A stretch of DNA of 12,040 bases from Candidatus Limivicinus faecipullorum (GCA_018711755.1 DVHY01000187.1:1-12040), one strand, 5' to 3'; counted from the stretch's first letter, positions 1 through 7,279 are shown. Numbers and translations: made by a program. Notes: generated by a model from the letters alone, not told the origin.

Positions 1-474
1 GAGATGAAGGAGAAGAAGCTGCGCATTGAGGATGCTCTCAACGCCACCCGTGCAGCCGTTGCAGAGGGCGTTGTCCCCGGCGGCGGCACTGCCTACGTCA
101 TAGCTTCCAAGGCCGCCGAGGCCGAAGTGGCCGCCCTTGAGGGCGACGAGAAGACCGGCGCCGCCATCGTCGCCAAGGCTCTGAAGGCCCCCATCATGCA
201 GATCGCAGCCAACGCCGGTCTGGAGGGCGCAGTCATCCTGAACAATGTGGCCGGCAGCACCAGCAGCACCTACGGCTACGACGCCGCCAACGACCAGTAC
301 GGCGACATGATAGAGCTGGGTATCGTCGACCCCACCAAGGTCTGCCGCAGTGCTCTGGAGAACGCCGCTTCCGTGGCCTCCATGGTGTTGACCACCGAGA
401 GCCTGGTTGCCGACATCCCCGAGAAGAATCCTCCCATGCCCGCCGGCGGCGGAGACATGGGCGGCATGTACTGA
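1..474 (+). CDS. groEL: Chaperonin GroEL, C-terminal part (5' end outside window)
   Basis: The reading frame is open from the first base and ends at TGA 472-474, giving about 157 C-terminal residues of a protein that is normally about 540 residues long. GroEL forms the double-ring ATP-dependent folding chamber in the cytoplasm and works with the GroES lid. What shows this: the AAVAEGVVPGGGTA block near residue 20, which belongs to the returning part of the equatorial domain; the YGDMIELGIVDPTKV segment at about 100-115; the following SALENAASVASMVLTTE block; and a terminal Gly/Met tail (GGGDMGGMY), as in most bacterial GroELs. The missing N-terminal two thirds and the usual partner groES would lie to the left of the window. 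The gene is intact to its end and shows no unusual features. Identification is from strong recall of the family sequence. Confidence 0.97.
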   Translation, partial: EMKEKKLRIEDALNATRAAVAEGVVPGGGTAYVIASKAAEAEVAALEGDEKTGAAIVAKALKAPIMQIAANAGLEGAVILNNVAGSTSSTYGYDAANDQYGDMIELGIVDPTKVCRSALENAASVASMVLTTESLVADIPEKNPPMPAGGGDMGGMY

Positions 475-523
475 TAAATCGGCAGGCAGCCGAACAGTTA
501 AATAAACCCCAAGCATAAAACTC

Positions 524-551
524 AAGCCCGGAGGCATCTGCCTCCGGGCTT
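524..551. terminator. Hairpin between convergent genes, probable groEL terminator
   Basis: A perfect 13-bp inverted repeat (AAGCCCGGAGGCA at 524-536, its complement at 539-551) lies 50 bases after the groEL stop. Read on the + strand it lacks a clean T tract. Read on the - strand it is followed by GAGTTTTAT, which resembles a weak intrinsic terminator for the leftward operon ending at 858. It could therefore serve both convergent transcripts. Terminator activity is inferred from structure only. Confidence 0.6.
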
Positions 552-555
552 CAGC

Positions 556-784
556 TTGTCGAAGAAGGTCAAGCCTTCTTCGACAAAAGGGATTGCACTT
601 CGCTCCATGCCTCGGTTGTACGCCAGAGGCGTACAATTCGACACTTCGCTCCGTGAGATGTGTTTTCTGCGACGCACATGTCGCCGCAGAAAACGATTTA
701 ATTTATTTTTTCGCTGCGGCGAAAAAACTCTGCGAGGCTTTTTTCACAGTCTCACCGCTCCGGCACAGAGTATGCCGGAGCGGT
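556..784. repeat. Array of five further hairpins in a noncoding spacer
   Basis: This stretch holds no credible gene. It contains a run of inverted repeats with short loops: 556-568/574-586 (13 bp, TTGTCGAAGAAGG); 616-624/628-636 (9 bp, TTGTACGCC); 662-671/685-694 (10 bp, GTTTTCTGCG); 706-714/719-727 (9 bp, TTTTTTCGC); and 754-765/773-784 (12 bp, ACCGCTCCGGCA). All are perfect. An 11-bp direct repeat, CACTTCGCTCC, occurs at 596-606 and 642-652. A weaker stem is at 800-804/810-814. Together with the hairpin at 524-551 they fill the gap between the convergent groEL and PepSY genes. No transposase ends or target duplication were recognised. It may be a multi-copy intergenic repeat family, a tandem set of terminators, or a structured RNA. 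Confidence 0.7.
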
Positions 785-857
785 ATTTGAAATTTCTCGG
801 AGCTCTGACAGCTCAACATGGCTGTGAAATATTCAGCTGGTGGGCTTCACGCCCCCC

Positions 858-1736
858 TTACCTCCTCACGGGCTCCGCCTCCCAGCTGCGGATTGCGCCG
901 CTGTAGCCGTCTATCTCAAACTCATACTTCATGCCGGAGTAGAGGATCTCCCCCTCGTACTCGATACGGCCGTCGTCCCGGTCGGTCTTGAACTCGATGA
1001 TATCGTTCTCGGTGGCTCCCGGCACCTGGGCCAGAGCCAGGGCCTTGGCCTCCTCCGCGGTTATCTCGCTGCCGCTGCCGGAGGACTGGAAGTAAGTCTC
1101 CACGTCGTAGTCGTAGGAGTACACCTCCCCGGTGAGGGCGTCTATCTCATAGTCGTATTCCTTGTAGTCCTGGGTGTAGAACTCCACCTCGTAGACCTGG
1201 CGGCCGTCCTCCCGATCCAGCTTGGTCTTGAGGAAAGTGACCTGGCTCTCCGTGAGCCCGGCATGCTCCAGAGCCGCATCCCTGGCGGCCTGCTCCTCTA
1301 TCAGCTCCCCGGAGCTCTGGGTCTGGACAGAGGGGGTCTGGACGCTCTGGGCGCCGGGAGCCGGGCTGGTCTGGGCAGTTTGGGCGGTCTGAGGGGTCTG
1401 GGTGGCCTGGGGCTGGGCTGCAAGGAATGTTCCCTGGTTTATCCTGCACTCTATCACCCGGCCGCTGATGGCGTCGATGTCATACTGGTAGCTGCTGTCG
1501 CCGCTGGTGAAGTCTATGGCGTAGTACTCGGTGTCCCCCTGCCGGTCAAGGCCGGTGGTGGTGAAGCTCACGGCGGAGGCGCTGAGCCCCGCATCCTCCA
1601 GGGCCACGGCCTTTGCCGCCTCCAGCCCTATGGGCTCGGCCTGGACGCTGGTGGGGCTGCCGCAGCCCGCCAGGACGAGGCAGGCCAGGACCGCCAGCAC
1701 CAATATATTTATAAGCATCTTTCTGTTGTTTTTCAT
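858..1736 (-). CDS. Lipoprotein with three PepSY domains
   Basis: A 292-residue secreted protein. The N-terminus has a short basic stretch, a hydrophobic segment (residues 8-24) and a lipobox VLAGC with Cys25 as the predicted lipidation site, so it should sit on the outer face of the membrane. Three PepSY-like units follow at about 36-100, 145-212 and 223-287. Each has a helix beginning like EAAKAVALEDAG, then strands containing a GLDRQGD, KLDREDGR or TDRDDGR turn, and a closing YDIDAISG, YEIDALTG or FEIDGYSG motif. A Gln/Thr/Pro/Ala-rich linker (about 107-142) separates unit 1 from units 2 and 3. PepSY domains are thought to inhibit or modulate peptidases or signalling at the cell surface; the exact target is unknown. 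ATG 1734-1736 has an AGGAGG site 8 bases upstream. The gene lies 81 bases after the sensor kinase gene on the same strand, so it is probably either a target of that two-component system or an accessory part of it. Confidence 0.9.
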   Translation of the reverse strand: MKNNRKMLINILVLAVLACLVLAGCGSPTSVQAEPIGLEAAKAVALEDAGLSASAVSFTTTGLDRQGDTEYYAIDFTSGDSSYQYDIDAISGRVIECRINQGTFLAAQPQATQTPQTAQTAQTSPAPGAQSVQTPSVQTQSSGELIEEQAARDAALEHAGLTESQVTFLKTKLDREDGRQVYEVEFYTQDYKEYDYEIDALTGEVYSYDYDVETYFQSSGSGSEITAEEAKALALAQVPGATENDIIEFKTDRDDGRIEYEGEILYSGMKYEFEIDGYSGAIRSWEAEPVRR

Positions 1737-1817
1737 TTTTATTTCCTCCTTATTTCCTTTCGATGGTGAGAGCTTAACAGGGAAACATTAAAGGAACATG
1801 AAACTGGAAAAAAATTT

Positions 1818-3185
1818 TCAGGTTTTTTCTCCGGCGTCCTCAGCCGCAGCCGGCAGGCGCAGAGTGAAGACGCTGCCCTCTCCCGGCCGGCTCTCCAGGC
1901 TCATGTCGCCTCCGTGGAGCCGGGCTATCTGCTCCACCATGGCAAGGCCCAGCCCGGCCCCCTGAGCGCCGCTGCGGGAGGGGTCGGCCTGATAAAAGCG
2001 CTGCCATATCTTCTCCTGCAGCTCAGGGGCTATGCCCTCGCCCTCGTCCCGGACGCTCAGCTGCACCTGTCCTCCCTCCCGGCGCAAGCTTAGCCATACG
2101 CTGCCGCCGGGCTTTCCGTATTTATAGGCGTTGTCCAGCAGATTCTGTATGAGCCGGGTGAGCAGCAGCCTGTCCCCCCTGACCTTCACGCCCGGCAGGA
2201 TATCCGTCTTGAGGCAGGCGCATCTCTCCCCCTGGTCCCGGCACAGTTCCTCCCCCAGGGCGGACAGGTCCAGAAGCTCCATGTTCAGCTTCTCCGTGCC
2301 CTGGTCCAGCCGGGTCATCTGCAGCAGCTGGTTTATCAGCTGGGCCATTTTCTTCCCCTGGCGGTGGACGGTCTGTATCGTCTCCCGCTGTTCCTCCACG
2401 GTCTCGTCGAATTTCTCGCTGTATTCACAGGCGCTGAGTATCACCGAAAGAGGGGTGCGCAGCTCGTGGGAGGCGTCGGAGGTGAAGCGTTTTTCCGCCT
2501 CGAAGGCCCGCTCCAGCCGCTCCAGCATCCTGTCAAAGTTCTCCCCCAGGCGTCTGAACTCCTCCGGGGCCTCCCCCAGGTCTATCCTGGCGGACAGGTC
2601 CCGGCCCTCGTTGATGGCGGCGGCGGTGGCGTTGATGCTGTCCAGGGGCCGCAGGGCCCGGCGCACTATCAGCCAGCCCCCCAGAGCCCCCAGGAGTATG
2701 AACAAGGGCATGGCGATACCGGCGGCGGCCAGCAGGTTCTGCCGGGTCTCCGCTCCCTGGGATATCTCCGTCATCCCCCGCAGCCAGATGCCGTCCTCCC
2801 AGCCGGAGGGCAGCCACAGGTCCATCACATAGTAGCTCCCCTGCTCCGTCTCCACCGGGCGGGTCAGGCCGTTTTCAAAGGGTATGGTCAAAGCCGTGAG
2901 AGCCTGGGGCAGCTGGCCGGCCAGCAGGGCCTGGCTCTTGCTGTATACCACGGTGTAGATGCCGCTGCGGTAAAAGCCGAAGCCGCTGCCTATTTCCAGT
3001 TCCCCGTCCACTATGTCCGCCTGCAGAGCGTTTTCCCGCAGGGTCCGGTCCAGGCTGTCCAGGACGGTCTGGTTGGCCACAGAGCTGCTTATGACCATAA
3101 CGAAAGTCAATGTCACGGCGGCCATGAGCAGCATCAGCAGGGTGTACCAGAGGGTCAGGCGCAGCTTGATGGAGCTTCTCTTCAT
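1818..3185 (-). CDS. Membrane sensor histidine kinase (HAMP-HisKA-HATPase)
   Basis: A 455-residue sensor kinase partnered with the response regulator just upstream. Layout: TM1 about residues 11-33, an extracellular sensor region of about 115 residues, TM2 about 151-174, HAMP linker about 175-228, and HisKA with the H-box FTSDASHELRTPLS (phospho-acceptor His240). The ATP-binding domain has an N-box NLLDNAYKYG (about 348-357), a G1 box DEGEG (380-384) and a G2 box GAGLGLA (409-415). The start is set at ATG 3183-3185 because it overlaps the regulator stop codon as ATGA, a usual sign of translational coupling, and because TM1 then begins at a sensible place. A longer open frame to 3326 runs backwards into the regulator gene and adds only shadow sequence. 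The extracellular domain matches no sensor type I recognise, so the signal is unknown. The pairing with a PepSY lipoprotein suggests a cell-envelope or peptide cue (inference). Confidence 0.95.
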   Translation of the reverse strand: MKRSSIKLRLTLWYTLLMLLMAAVTLTFVMVISSSVANQTVLDSLDRTLRENALQADIVDGELEIGSGFGFYRSGIYTVVYSKSQALLAGQLPQALTALTIPFENGLTRPVETEQGSYYVMDLWLPSGWEDGIWLRGMTEISQGAETRQNLLAAAGIAMPLFILLGALGGWLIVRRALRPLDSINATAAAINEGRDLSARIDLGEAPEEFRRLGENFDRMLERLERAFEAEKRFTSDASHELRTPLSVILSACEYSEKFDETVEEQRETIQTVHRQGKKMAQLINQLLQMTRLDQGTEKLNMELLDLSALGEELCRDQGERCACLKTDILPGVKVRGDRLLLTRLIQNLLDNAYKYGKPGGSVWLSLRREGGQVQLSVRDEGEGIAPELQEKIWQRFYQADPSRSGAQGAGLGLAMVEQIARLHGGDMSLESRPGEGSVFTLRLPAAAEDAGEKT

Positions 3186-3859
3186 GCCTTGTCCTCCCTG
3201 AGCACCCAGCCCGCCCCACGGACGGTGTGGATGAGCTTCACCGGGAAGCCCTCGTCCAGCTTCTTTCTCAGACGGCTCATGTATACGTCCACATTGTTGG
3301 AGCTGCCGGAGTACTCGTAGTTCCATATCCTGTCCTCCAGCTGCTCCCGGGAGATAACGGCGCCCTTATTTCTTATAAGGTGTTCCAGTATGGCAAACTC
3401 CTTTGGCAGCAGGACTATCTCCCGGCCGCCCCGCTCCACTCTCTGGCGGCGGGTGTCCACGGTCAGGTCCGCCAGGGTAAAGACATTGCTGCGGTTCCCC
3501 GCATGCTTGCGGGTCATGGCCCGGAGCCGGGCCAGCAGCTCCTCAAAGTCAAAGGGCTTCACCAGATAGTCGTCCCCGCCCAGGTCCAGGCCCGTCACCC
3601 GGTCCGCCACGCTGTCACGGGCGGTGAGAAACAGCACCGGGGTGTCCATCCCCCGCTCCCGCATGGCGGAGACCAGGCTGAAGCCGTCCTTGCCCGGGAG
3701 CATCACGTCCATGAGTATGGCGTCGTACTCCGCCCCGGCCAGATAGTGCTCCACCTCGTTCCCGTCAAAGCAGCTGTCCACGGTGTAGCCGCTCTTTGAA
3801 AGAGTCTTTGTGATTATGCGGTTCAGGTCCTTTTCGTCCTCCACCACCAGGATGCGCAT
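3182..3859 (-). CDS. OmpR/PhoB-family response regulator
   Basis: A 225-residue regulator. The receiver domain spans about 1-118, with the acidic pair Glu7/Asp8 (VVEDE), phospho-acceptor Asp51 in LMDVMLPGKDG, switch Thr79 in LFLTARD and Lys101 in LVKPFDFEEL. The C-terminal winged-helix DNA-binding domain (about 125-223) has the typical LLPKEFAILEHLIRNKG, SREQLEDRIW, VDVYMSRLRKKL and HTVRGAGW motifs. On phosphorylation by the kinase encoded immediately downstream (4-base ATGA overlap) it should bind DNA as a dimer and change transcription. ATG 3857-3859 has an AGGAGG ribosome binding site 8 bases upstream. The gene follows the transporter gene by only 42 bases on the same strand with no evident terminator, so the transporter, regulator, kinase and lipoprotein are probably one operon and may be autoregulated. 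Confidence 0.96.
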   Translation of the reverse strand: MRILVVEDEKDLNRIITKTLSKSGYTVDSCFDGNEVEHYLAGAEYDAILMDVMLPGKDGFSLVSAMRERGMDTPVLFLTARDSVADRVTGLDLGGDDYLVKPFDFEELLARLRAMTRKHAGNRSNVFTLADLTVDTRRQRVERGGREIVLLPKEFAILEHLIRNKGAVISREQLEDRIWNYEYSGSSNNVDVYMSRLRKKLDEGFPVKLIHTVRGAGWVLREDKA

Positions 3860-3901
3860 GGCAAAGCCTCCTTTTCTCTTAAGTCCTTTTTCTCCGCCGC
3901 C

Positions 3902-5311
3902 TCAGGCGTAGCCCACCGCCAGGCCGAAGAGCAGCAGCAGGCAGGTACACACCAGTATCACCGCCTGGAATTTCCAGGTCCATCTGAACCAGCTGCCGTA
4001 GCTCACCCCCGCCAGGCCCAGGGATATGAGCAGCACCGGGTTCGTGGGATAGAGCACGTTGGAAAAGCCGTCGCCGAAGGCATAGGCCACCACGCACAGC
4101 TGGGAGGACAGCTCAAATATCTGGGCCACCGGCAGTATCAGGGGCAGCAGCAGAAAGGCCTTGGCGGAGCCGGAGGGGATGAAGAAGTTCATCACCAGCA
4201 CCACCAGGTACAGGAAGAGTATAACCACCCAGCGGGGCAAAGTCCCGGCGGCGGCCACGGCATAATATAAAATGGTATCCAGTATCTTGCCCTCGGTGAG
4301 GGTATATTTTATGGAGCTGGCCATGAGTATCATCAGCACCGCCGGCAGCACGCTCACAAGGCCGTTTATGAAGCTGGAGCCCAGCTTCCCCGGCGTCATG
4401 CCCGAGGCCAAGGTGGACACTATGCCGGCAAGAAGGAACATGGCGGCCACGATTATCATGGTGTAGTCCTGAAGGGCGGTTATAAAGCTGGAGGAGAGCA
4501 CCAGGACTATGCCCAGGCCCAGTATCCCGGCAAAGAGGGCCAGGGCCCGGTCCATGGCGGGGCTGGGCTGAAAGTCCTCCCCGGCCATATTCCCCTCCAG
4601 GGGCCGCTCCACCTTTTTGGCGTGGCTGCGCAGGAAGAGCAGCAGCAGGGCATAGACCACAAGGAAGCTGAGGGCTCTCAGCCATATGCCGGAAAACATG
4701 GGCAGGCCCGCCAGCTCCTGGGCAATGCCCACGGTAAAGGGGTTGCACACCCCGGCGGAAAAGCCGCAGCCGGCGGCCAGGATGCTCATGCCCACGCCGG
4801 TCATGGCGTCCCAGCCCAGTCCGGCCGCCAGGGACACCACTATGGGCACCAGGGGGATGACCTCCTCAAAGGAGCCGATAAAGGAGCCCATGGCCATGAA
4901 AAACAGCACCACCACCGCCATGAGCCGATAGCGGGCGGCGCCATAACGGCCCACCACCCGCTTGAGCATATACAGCATAAGCCCGCAGCGGTCCAGGCTG
5001 TTGAATATGCCGCCGATGACCAGCAGAAAGACTATCACCGCAATGATGGTGCCGCTGCCCTCCTGGCCCAGGATGAGCAGAGGCGACAGCAGCCATTTGT
5101 AAAAGGGCAGTCCCCCCTCCACGCTGCTGTAGCCCGCCTGGGTGTCTATCACCATGTTCCCCTGGGCATCGGCTACACGCTGGTATTCCCCGCCGGGGAG
5201 CACCAGGGTGAGTATATAAGTCAGCAGCATCAGGGCAAAGAGTATGAGGATAGCCGTAATAAAGGAGCGGGCGCTGATGTTCAGGCCCTTGTTTTCTCTC
5301 TTCTGCTTCAT
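3902..5311 (-). CDS. YfcC/DcuC-family membrane transporter
   Basis: A 469-residue polytopic inner membrane protein with about 11-13 hydrophobic segments, the first at about 17-38. Family signatures in the first half are FEEVIPLVPI (148-157) and GVCNPFTVGIAQELAGLP (187-204). In the second half they are NFFIPSGSAKA (375-385) and FGDGFSNVLYPTNP (412-425), followed by LGLAGVSYGSW. These are characteristic of the YfcC/DcuC (C4-dicarboxylate anaerobic carrier-like) superfamily, whose members move dicarboxylates, arginine/ornithine or peptides; the substrate here cannot be read off. The start at ATG 5309-5311 follows a GGGGGAGG site by 7 bases. A longer frame to 5404 would add about 31 low-complexity Gly/Arg residues across the promoter region, so it was rejected. 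A polar loop at about 229-254 separates the two halves. The two-component system 42 bases downstream may respond to the transported compound or regulate this gene (inference). Confidence 0.9.
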   Translation of the reverse strand: MKQKRENKGLNISARSFITAILILFALMLLTYILTLVLPGGEYQRVADAQGNMVIDTQAGYSSVEGGLPFYKWLLSPLLILGQEGSGTIIAVIVFLLVIGGIFNSLDRCGLMLYMLKRVVGRYGAARYRLMAVVVLFFMAMGSFIGSFEEVIPLVPIVVSLAAGLGWDAMTGVGMSILAAGCGFSAGVCNPFTVGIAQELAGLPMFSGIWLRALSFLVVYALLLLFLRSHAKKVERPLEGNMAGEDFQPSPAMDRALALFAGILGLGIVLVLSSSFITALQDYTMIIVAAMFLLAGIVSTLASGMTPGKLGSSFINGLVSVLPAVLMILMASSIKYTLTEGKILDTILYYAVAAAGTLPRWVVILFLYLVVLVMNFFIPSGSAKAFLLLPLILPVAQIFELSSQLCVVAYAFGDGFSNVLYPTNPVLLISLGLAGVSYGSWFRWTWKFQAVILVCTCLLLLFGLAVGYA

Positions 5312-5375
5312 CGGGAAGCCTCCCCCGTGTTTTTCTCTCCGGGCGCCGGGGGTCCCCCCGCCGCCGTTACGTCTT

Positions 5376-5404
5376 AGGATAGCACAAATCCCCGGCAAAG
5401 TCAC
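5376..5404 (-). promoter_or_regulatory. Putative promoter for the leftward transporter operon
   Basis: Read on the - strand: GTGACT (-35, 5404-5399), a 17-base spacer, then TATCCT (-10, 5381-5376) preceded by TGC, an extended -10 element. Transcription would begin near 5369, giving a 5' leader of about 58 bases that includes a very GC-rich potential hairpin around 5341-5365. The inverted repeat GGCAAAG/CTTTGCC (5394-5400/5428-5434) overlaps the upstream side of the -35 and could be an operator. Based on sequence match only. Confidence 0.45.
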
Positions 5405-5498
5405 CTGTTATCTGGACTCTCCGGGAGCTTTGCCCCAAGGAATTCGGCCGCAGGACAAAAGAGCATAAAAATCTTTATTTTCCAGGCATATTTTTCAA

Positions 5499-5527
5499 TT
5501 GACATTCCCCGCCTTACTATGTACAAT
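5499..5527 (+). promoter_or_regulatory. Sigma-A type promoter for the Nudix-transporter operon
   Basis: TTGACA (5499-5504), a 17-base spacer and TACAAT (5522-5527) form a near-consensus housekeeping promoter. The upstream DNA is AT-rich (5465-5500) and might act as an UP-like element. The predicted start near 5534 leaves a leader of about 26 bases before the Nudix start codon. Confidence 0.8.
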
Positions 5528-5559
5528 TAGTCGGATTTAAGATTATCAGAGGTGCCGGC

Positions 5560-6030
5560 ATGAAAAACACATCCCTCTGCTATATAGAAAAAGACGGCCG
5601 TTACCTGATGCTCCACCGCACCAGGAAGCAGAACGACGAGAACCACGACAAGTGGATAGGCATAGGCGGCAAGTTTGAAGCCGGGGAGAGCCCGGAGGAC
5701 TGCATGCTCCGGGAGGTCCGGGAAGAGACGGGGCTTAGCCTCGGTTCCTGGCGTTTCCGGGGCATAGTCACCTTTGTCAGCGACGAATGGGGCACGGAGT
5801 ACATGCACCTGTTCACCGCCGATTCCTTCACCGGCGCCCTCTGCCCCTGCGACGAGGGGGAGCTGGAATGGGTGGAAAAAGAGCGCATACCCTCTCTGCC
5901 CATCTGGGAGGGGGACAGGATATTCCTGCGTCTTCTGGAGGAGGAGGCAAACTTCTTCTCCCTGAAGCTCTGCTACAAGGGCGACAAGCTGGTTCGTGCC
6001 GTGCTGGACGGCCGGGAGGAATTGTTATGA
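5560..6030 (+). CDS. Nudix hydrolase, MutT/8-oxo-dGTP diphosphatase-like
   Basis: A 156-residue soluble Nudix enzyme, a normal length for this family. The Nudix box (G-x5-E-x7-REUxEExGU) is complete: Gly37, Glu43, then REVREETGL at 51-59, including the metal-binding glutamates Glu52, Glu55 and Glu56. The N-terminal strand (SLCYIEKDGRYLMLHR) and the following NDENHDKWIGIGGKFE resemble MutT-type 8-oxo-dGTP or related nucleotide diphosphatases, which remove oxidised nucleotides by cutting the pyrophosphate bond. The precise substrate is uncertain because Nudix families overlap. ATG 5560-5562 has an AGAGG site 7 bases upstream and sits about 26 bases after a strong predicted promoter start. The stop overlaps the next gene's start as ATGA, so the enzyme and the following membrane transporter are co-translated. 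Confidence 0.92.
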   Translation: MKNTSLCYIEKDGRYLMLHRTRKQNDENHDKWIGIGGKFEAGESPEDCMLREVREETGLSLGSWRFRGIVTFVSDEWGTEYMHLFTADSFTGALCPCDEGELEWVEKERIPSLPIWEGDRIFLRLLEEEANFFSLKLCYKGDKLVRAVLDGREELL

Positions 6031-7130
6031 GCAAAGTAAAAGATTTTCTGCGCCGGGAGCTGACGCTGTGCGTCTCCTTTGTGGCCGCTTTTGTAAGCTG
6101 CTTTTTCGTCCATCCCGACAGGGAGTATCTGGGCTATCTGGATCTGCGCACCCTGGCCCTGCTCTACGCCCTGATGGTGGTGGTGGCGGGGCTGCGCCAC
6201 GCCGGGGTCTTCACCCTGCTGGCCCATAAGCTCTGCGCCCGGGCAGCTTCCGTGCGCTCCATGGGCCTCACCCTGGTACTGCTGAGCTTTTTCAGCGCCA
6301 TGCTCATCACCAACGACGTGGCCCTGCTCACCTTCGTGCCCTTTGCCGTGGTGGTGCTGGGCATGGCCCATCAGGAAAAGGCCCTTATCTGGGTAGTGCT
6401 GCTCCAGACCGTAGCGGCAAACCTGGGCAGCGTGCTAACCCCCGTGGGCAATCCCCAGAACCTGTATCTCTACTCCCGCTACAACCTGAGCGTGGCCGAC
6501 TTTTTCTCCGCCACCCTGCCTCTGTGGCTCATATCCCTTGCGGTTGTGCTGCTGCTGGGCCTGCGCCTGAGCCGCTCCCGGGTGGATGTCTTTCTGGGAG
6601 AAGAGCCGGGGCTGGACAAAAAGAGCCTCATCCTCTATCTGCTGCTGTTTCTCCTGTGCCTGGCGGTGGTGCTGCGGCTCATCACCTGGCATTTGATGCT
6701 GCCGGTGCTGATAGTCGTGCTGCTCATCTTTGACCGGCGGCGGCTGAAAGAGGCGGACTTCATGCTGCTTCTCACTTTCGTGTGCTTCTTTGTCTTCGCC
6801 GGGAACCTGGCCCGGGTCCCTGCGGTGGAGGCCCTCCTCGGCCGGCTGCTGCTGGGCAGAGAGCTGCTGGCGGGGGCCCTGGTGAGCCAGGTGATAAGCA
6901 ATGTGCCCGCCGCCCTGCTTCTCTCCGGCTTCACGGAAAACGGCAGAGAGCTGCTGCTGGGCGTGAATATAGGCGGCCTGGGCACCCCCATCGCCAGCCT
7001 GGCCAGCCTCATAAGCCTGAAACTCTACTCCCACTCGGAACATGCCGACAGCGGGAAATACCTGGGACTTTTCTCCCTGGTGAATTTCGCTTTGCTCTTT
7101 ATCCTGCTCCTGGGCTACAGCCTGCTGTAA
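6027..7130 (+). CDS. YbiR-like anion transporter (ArsB/CitMHS ion-transporter superfamily)
   Basis: A 367-residue integral membrane protein with roughly ten hydrophobic segments. The motifs TNDVALLTFVPF (95-106) and NLGSVLTPVGNPQNLYLY (132-149) in the first half, and SQVISNVPAALLLSGF and GVNIGGLGTPIASLASLISLKLY in the second half, are the paired hallmarks of the ion-transporter superfamily that includes ArsB, NhaD and CitMHS. The closest remembered relative is E. coli YbiR, whose substrate is not established. The start at ATG 6027-6029 overlaps the Nudix stop codon (ATGA), supporting translational coupling. An open frame reaching further upstream to 5787 lies inside the Nudix gene and is a shadow. 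No arsenic genes (arsR, arsC) are nearby, so calling it an arsenite pump would not be justified. A role in export or uptake of an organic or inorganic anion is inferred from the family only. Confidence 0.88.
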   Translation: MSKVKDFLRRELTLCVSFVAAFVSCFFVHPDREYLGYLDLRTLALLYALMVVVAGLRHAGVFTLLAHKLCARAASVRSMGLTLVLLSFFSAMLITNDVALLTFVPFAVVVLGMAHQEKALIWVVLLQTVAANLGSVLTPVGNPQNLYLYSRYNLSVADFFSATLPLWLISLAVVLLLGLRLSRSRVDVFLGEEPGLDKKSLILYLLLFLLCLAVVLRLITWHLMLPVLIVVLLIFDRRRLKEADFMLLLTFVCFFVFAGNLARVPAVEALLGRLLLGRELLAGALVSQVISNVPAALLLSGFTENGRELLLGVNIGGLGTPIASLASLISLKLYSHSEHADSGKYLGLFSLVNFALLFILLLGYSLL

Positions 7131-7157
7131 ACCCGCTGTGAAAAATGCATATTCCTG

Positions 7158-7186
7158 TTGAAAGTCGCCTTTTGCCGTGCTATAAT
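7158..7186 (+). promoter_or_regulatory. Extended -10 promoter for the riboswitch-mntP-cobO transcript
   Basis: TTGAAA (7158-7163), a 17-base spacer and a perfect TATAAT (7181-7186) preceded by TGC, an extended -10. The predicted start near 7193 falls exactly at the first base of the riboswitch aptamer (7194), which strongly supports the call. Confidence 0.9.
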
Positions 7187-7193
7187 GCTCCCC

Positions 7194-7279
7194 AATAAGG
7201 GAGTAGTCGGCGCTTGGGCGTGATGAGGTCAACACACTGGACTCGTTCCTGGCTTTATCTTAAACGACGAGACTTATCT
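7194..7279 (+). promoter_or_regulatory. yybP-ykoY manganese riboswitch aptamer
   Basis: The leader begins with AATAAGGGAGTAG (7194-7206) and contains GATGAGGTCAACACAC (from 7222), TCCTGGCTTTATCTT and AAACGACGAGACTTATC up to 7278. These are the conserved blocks of the yybP-ykoY (mntP leader) class. The closing stem P1 can be drawn as ATAAG (7195-7199) with CTTAT (7273-7277). This RNA class binds Mn2+ between two docked legs and activates Mn2+ export genes. The next gene is mntP, an exact functional match. The 3' strand of P1 is also part of the 5' arm of the terminator at 7268-7307, so Mn2+-stabilised P1 should block terminator formation and switch the operon on. The class is established; the on-switch logic here is inferred from base pairing. 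Confidence 0.95.

Noticed and set aside
524..784. CRISPR array or integron attC cluster
   Set aside because: The hairpin stems differ in sequence and no regular repeat-spacer units, cas genes or integrase are present.
840..1769. Long + strand open frame of about 309 codons opposite the PepSY lipoprotein
   Set aside because: It is the antisense of a gene with a clear lipobox and PepSY repeats, has Gly/Leu-rich low-complexity content, and arises from the high-GC codon bias.
3186..3326. Upstream extension of the histidine kinase frame
   Set aside because: The added residues are the regulator gene read in another frame; the ATGA overlap at 3182-3185 gives the natural start.
4683..4691. CATATGCCG match inside the transporter gene as a further operator site
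   Set aside because: Only a 9-base core match, in coding DNA, without flanking identity; expected by chance.
5312..5404. Upstream extension of the YfcC-like transporter
   Set aside because: It runs through the proposed promoter and leader, adds Gly/Arg-rich residues and ignores the good ribosome binding site at 5319-5326.
5787..6026. Upstream extension of the YbiR-like transporter
   Set aside because: It is an out-of-frame reading of the Nudix gene; the ATG at 6027 with ATGA overlap is better supported.
6027..7130. Arsenite efflux pump ArsB
   Set aside because: Only superfamily motifs are shared; length is shorter and no ars genes are adjacent.
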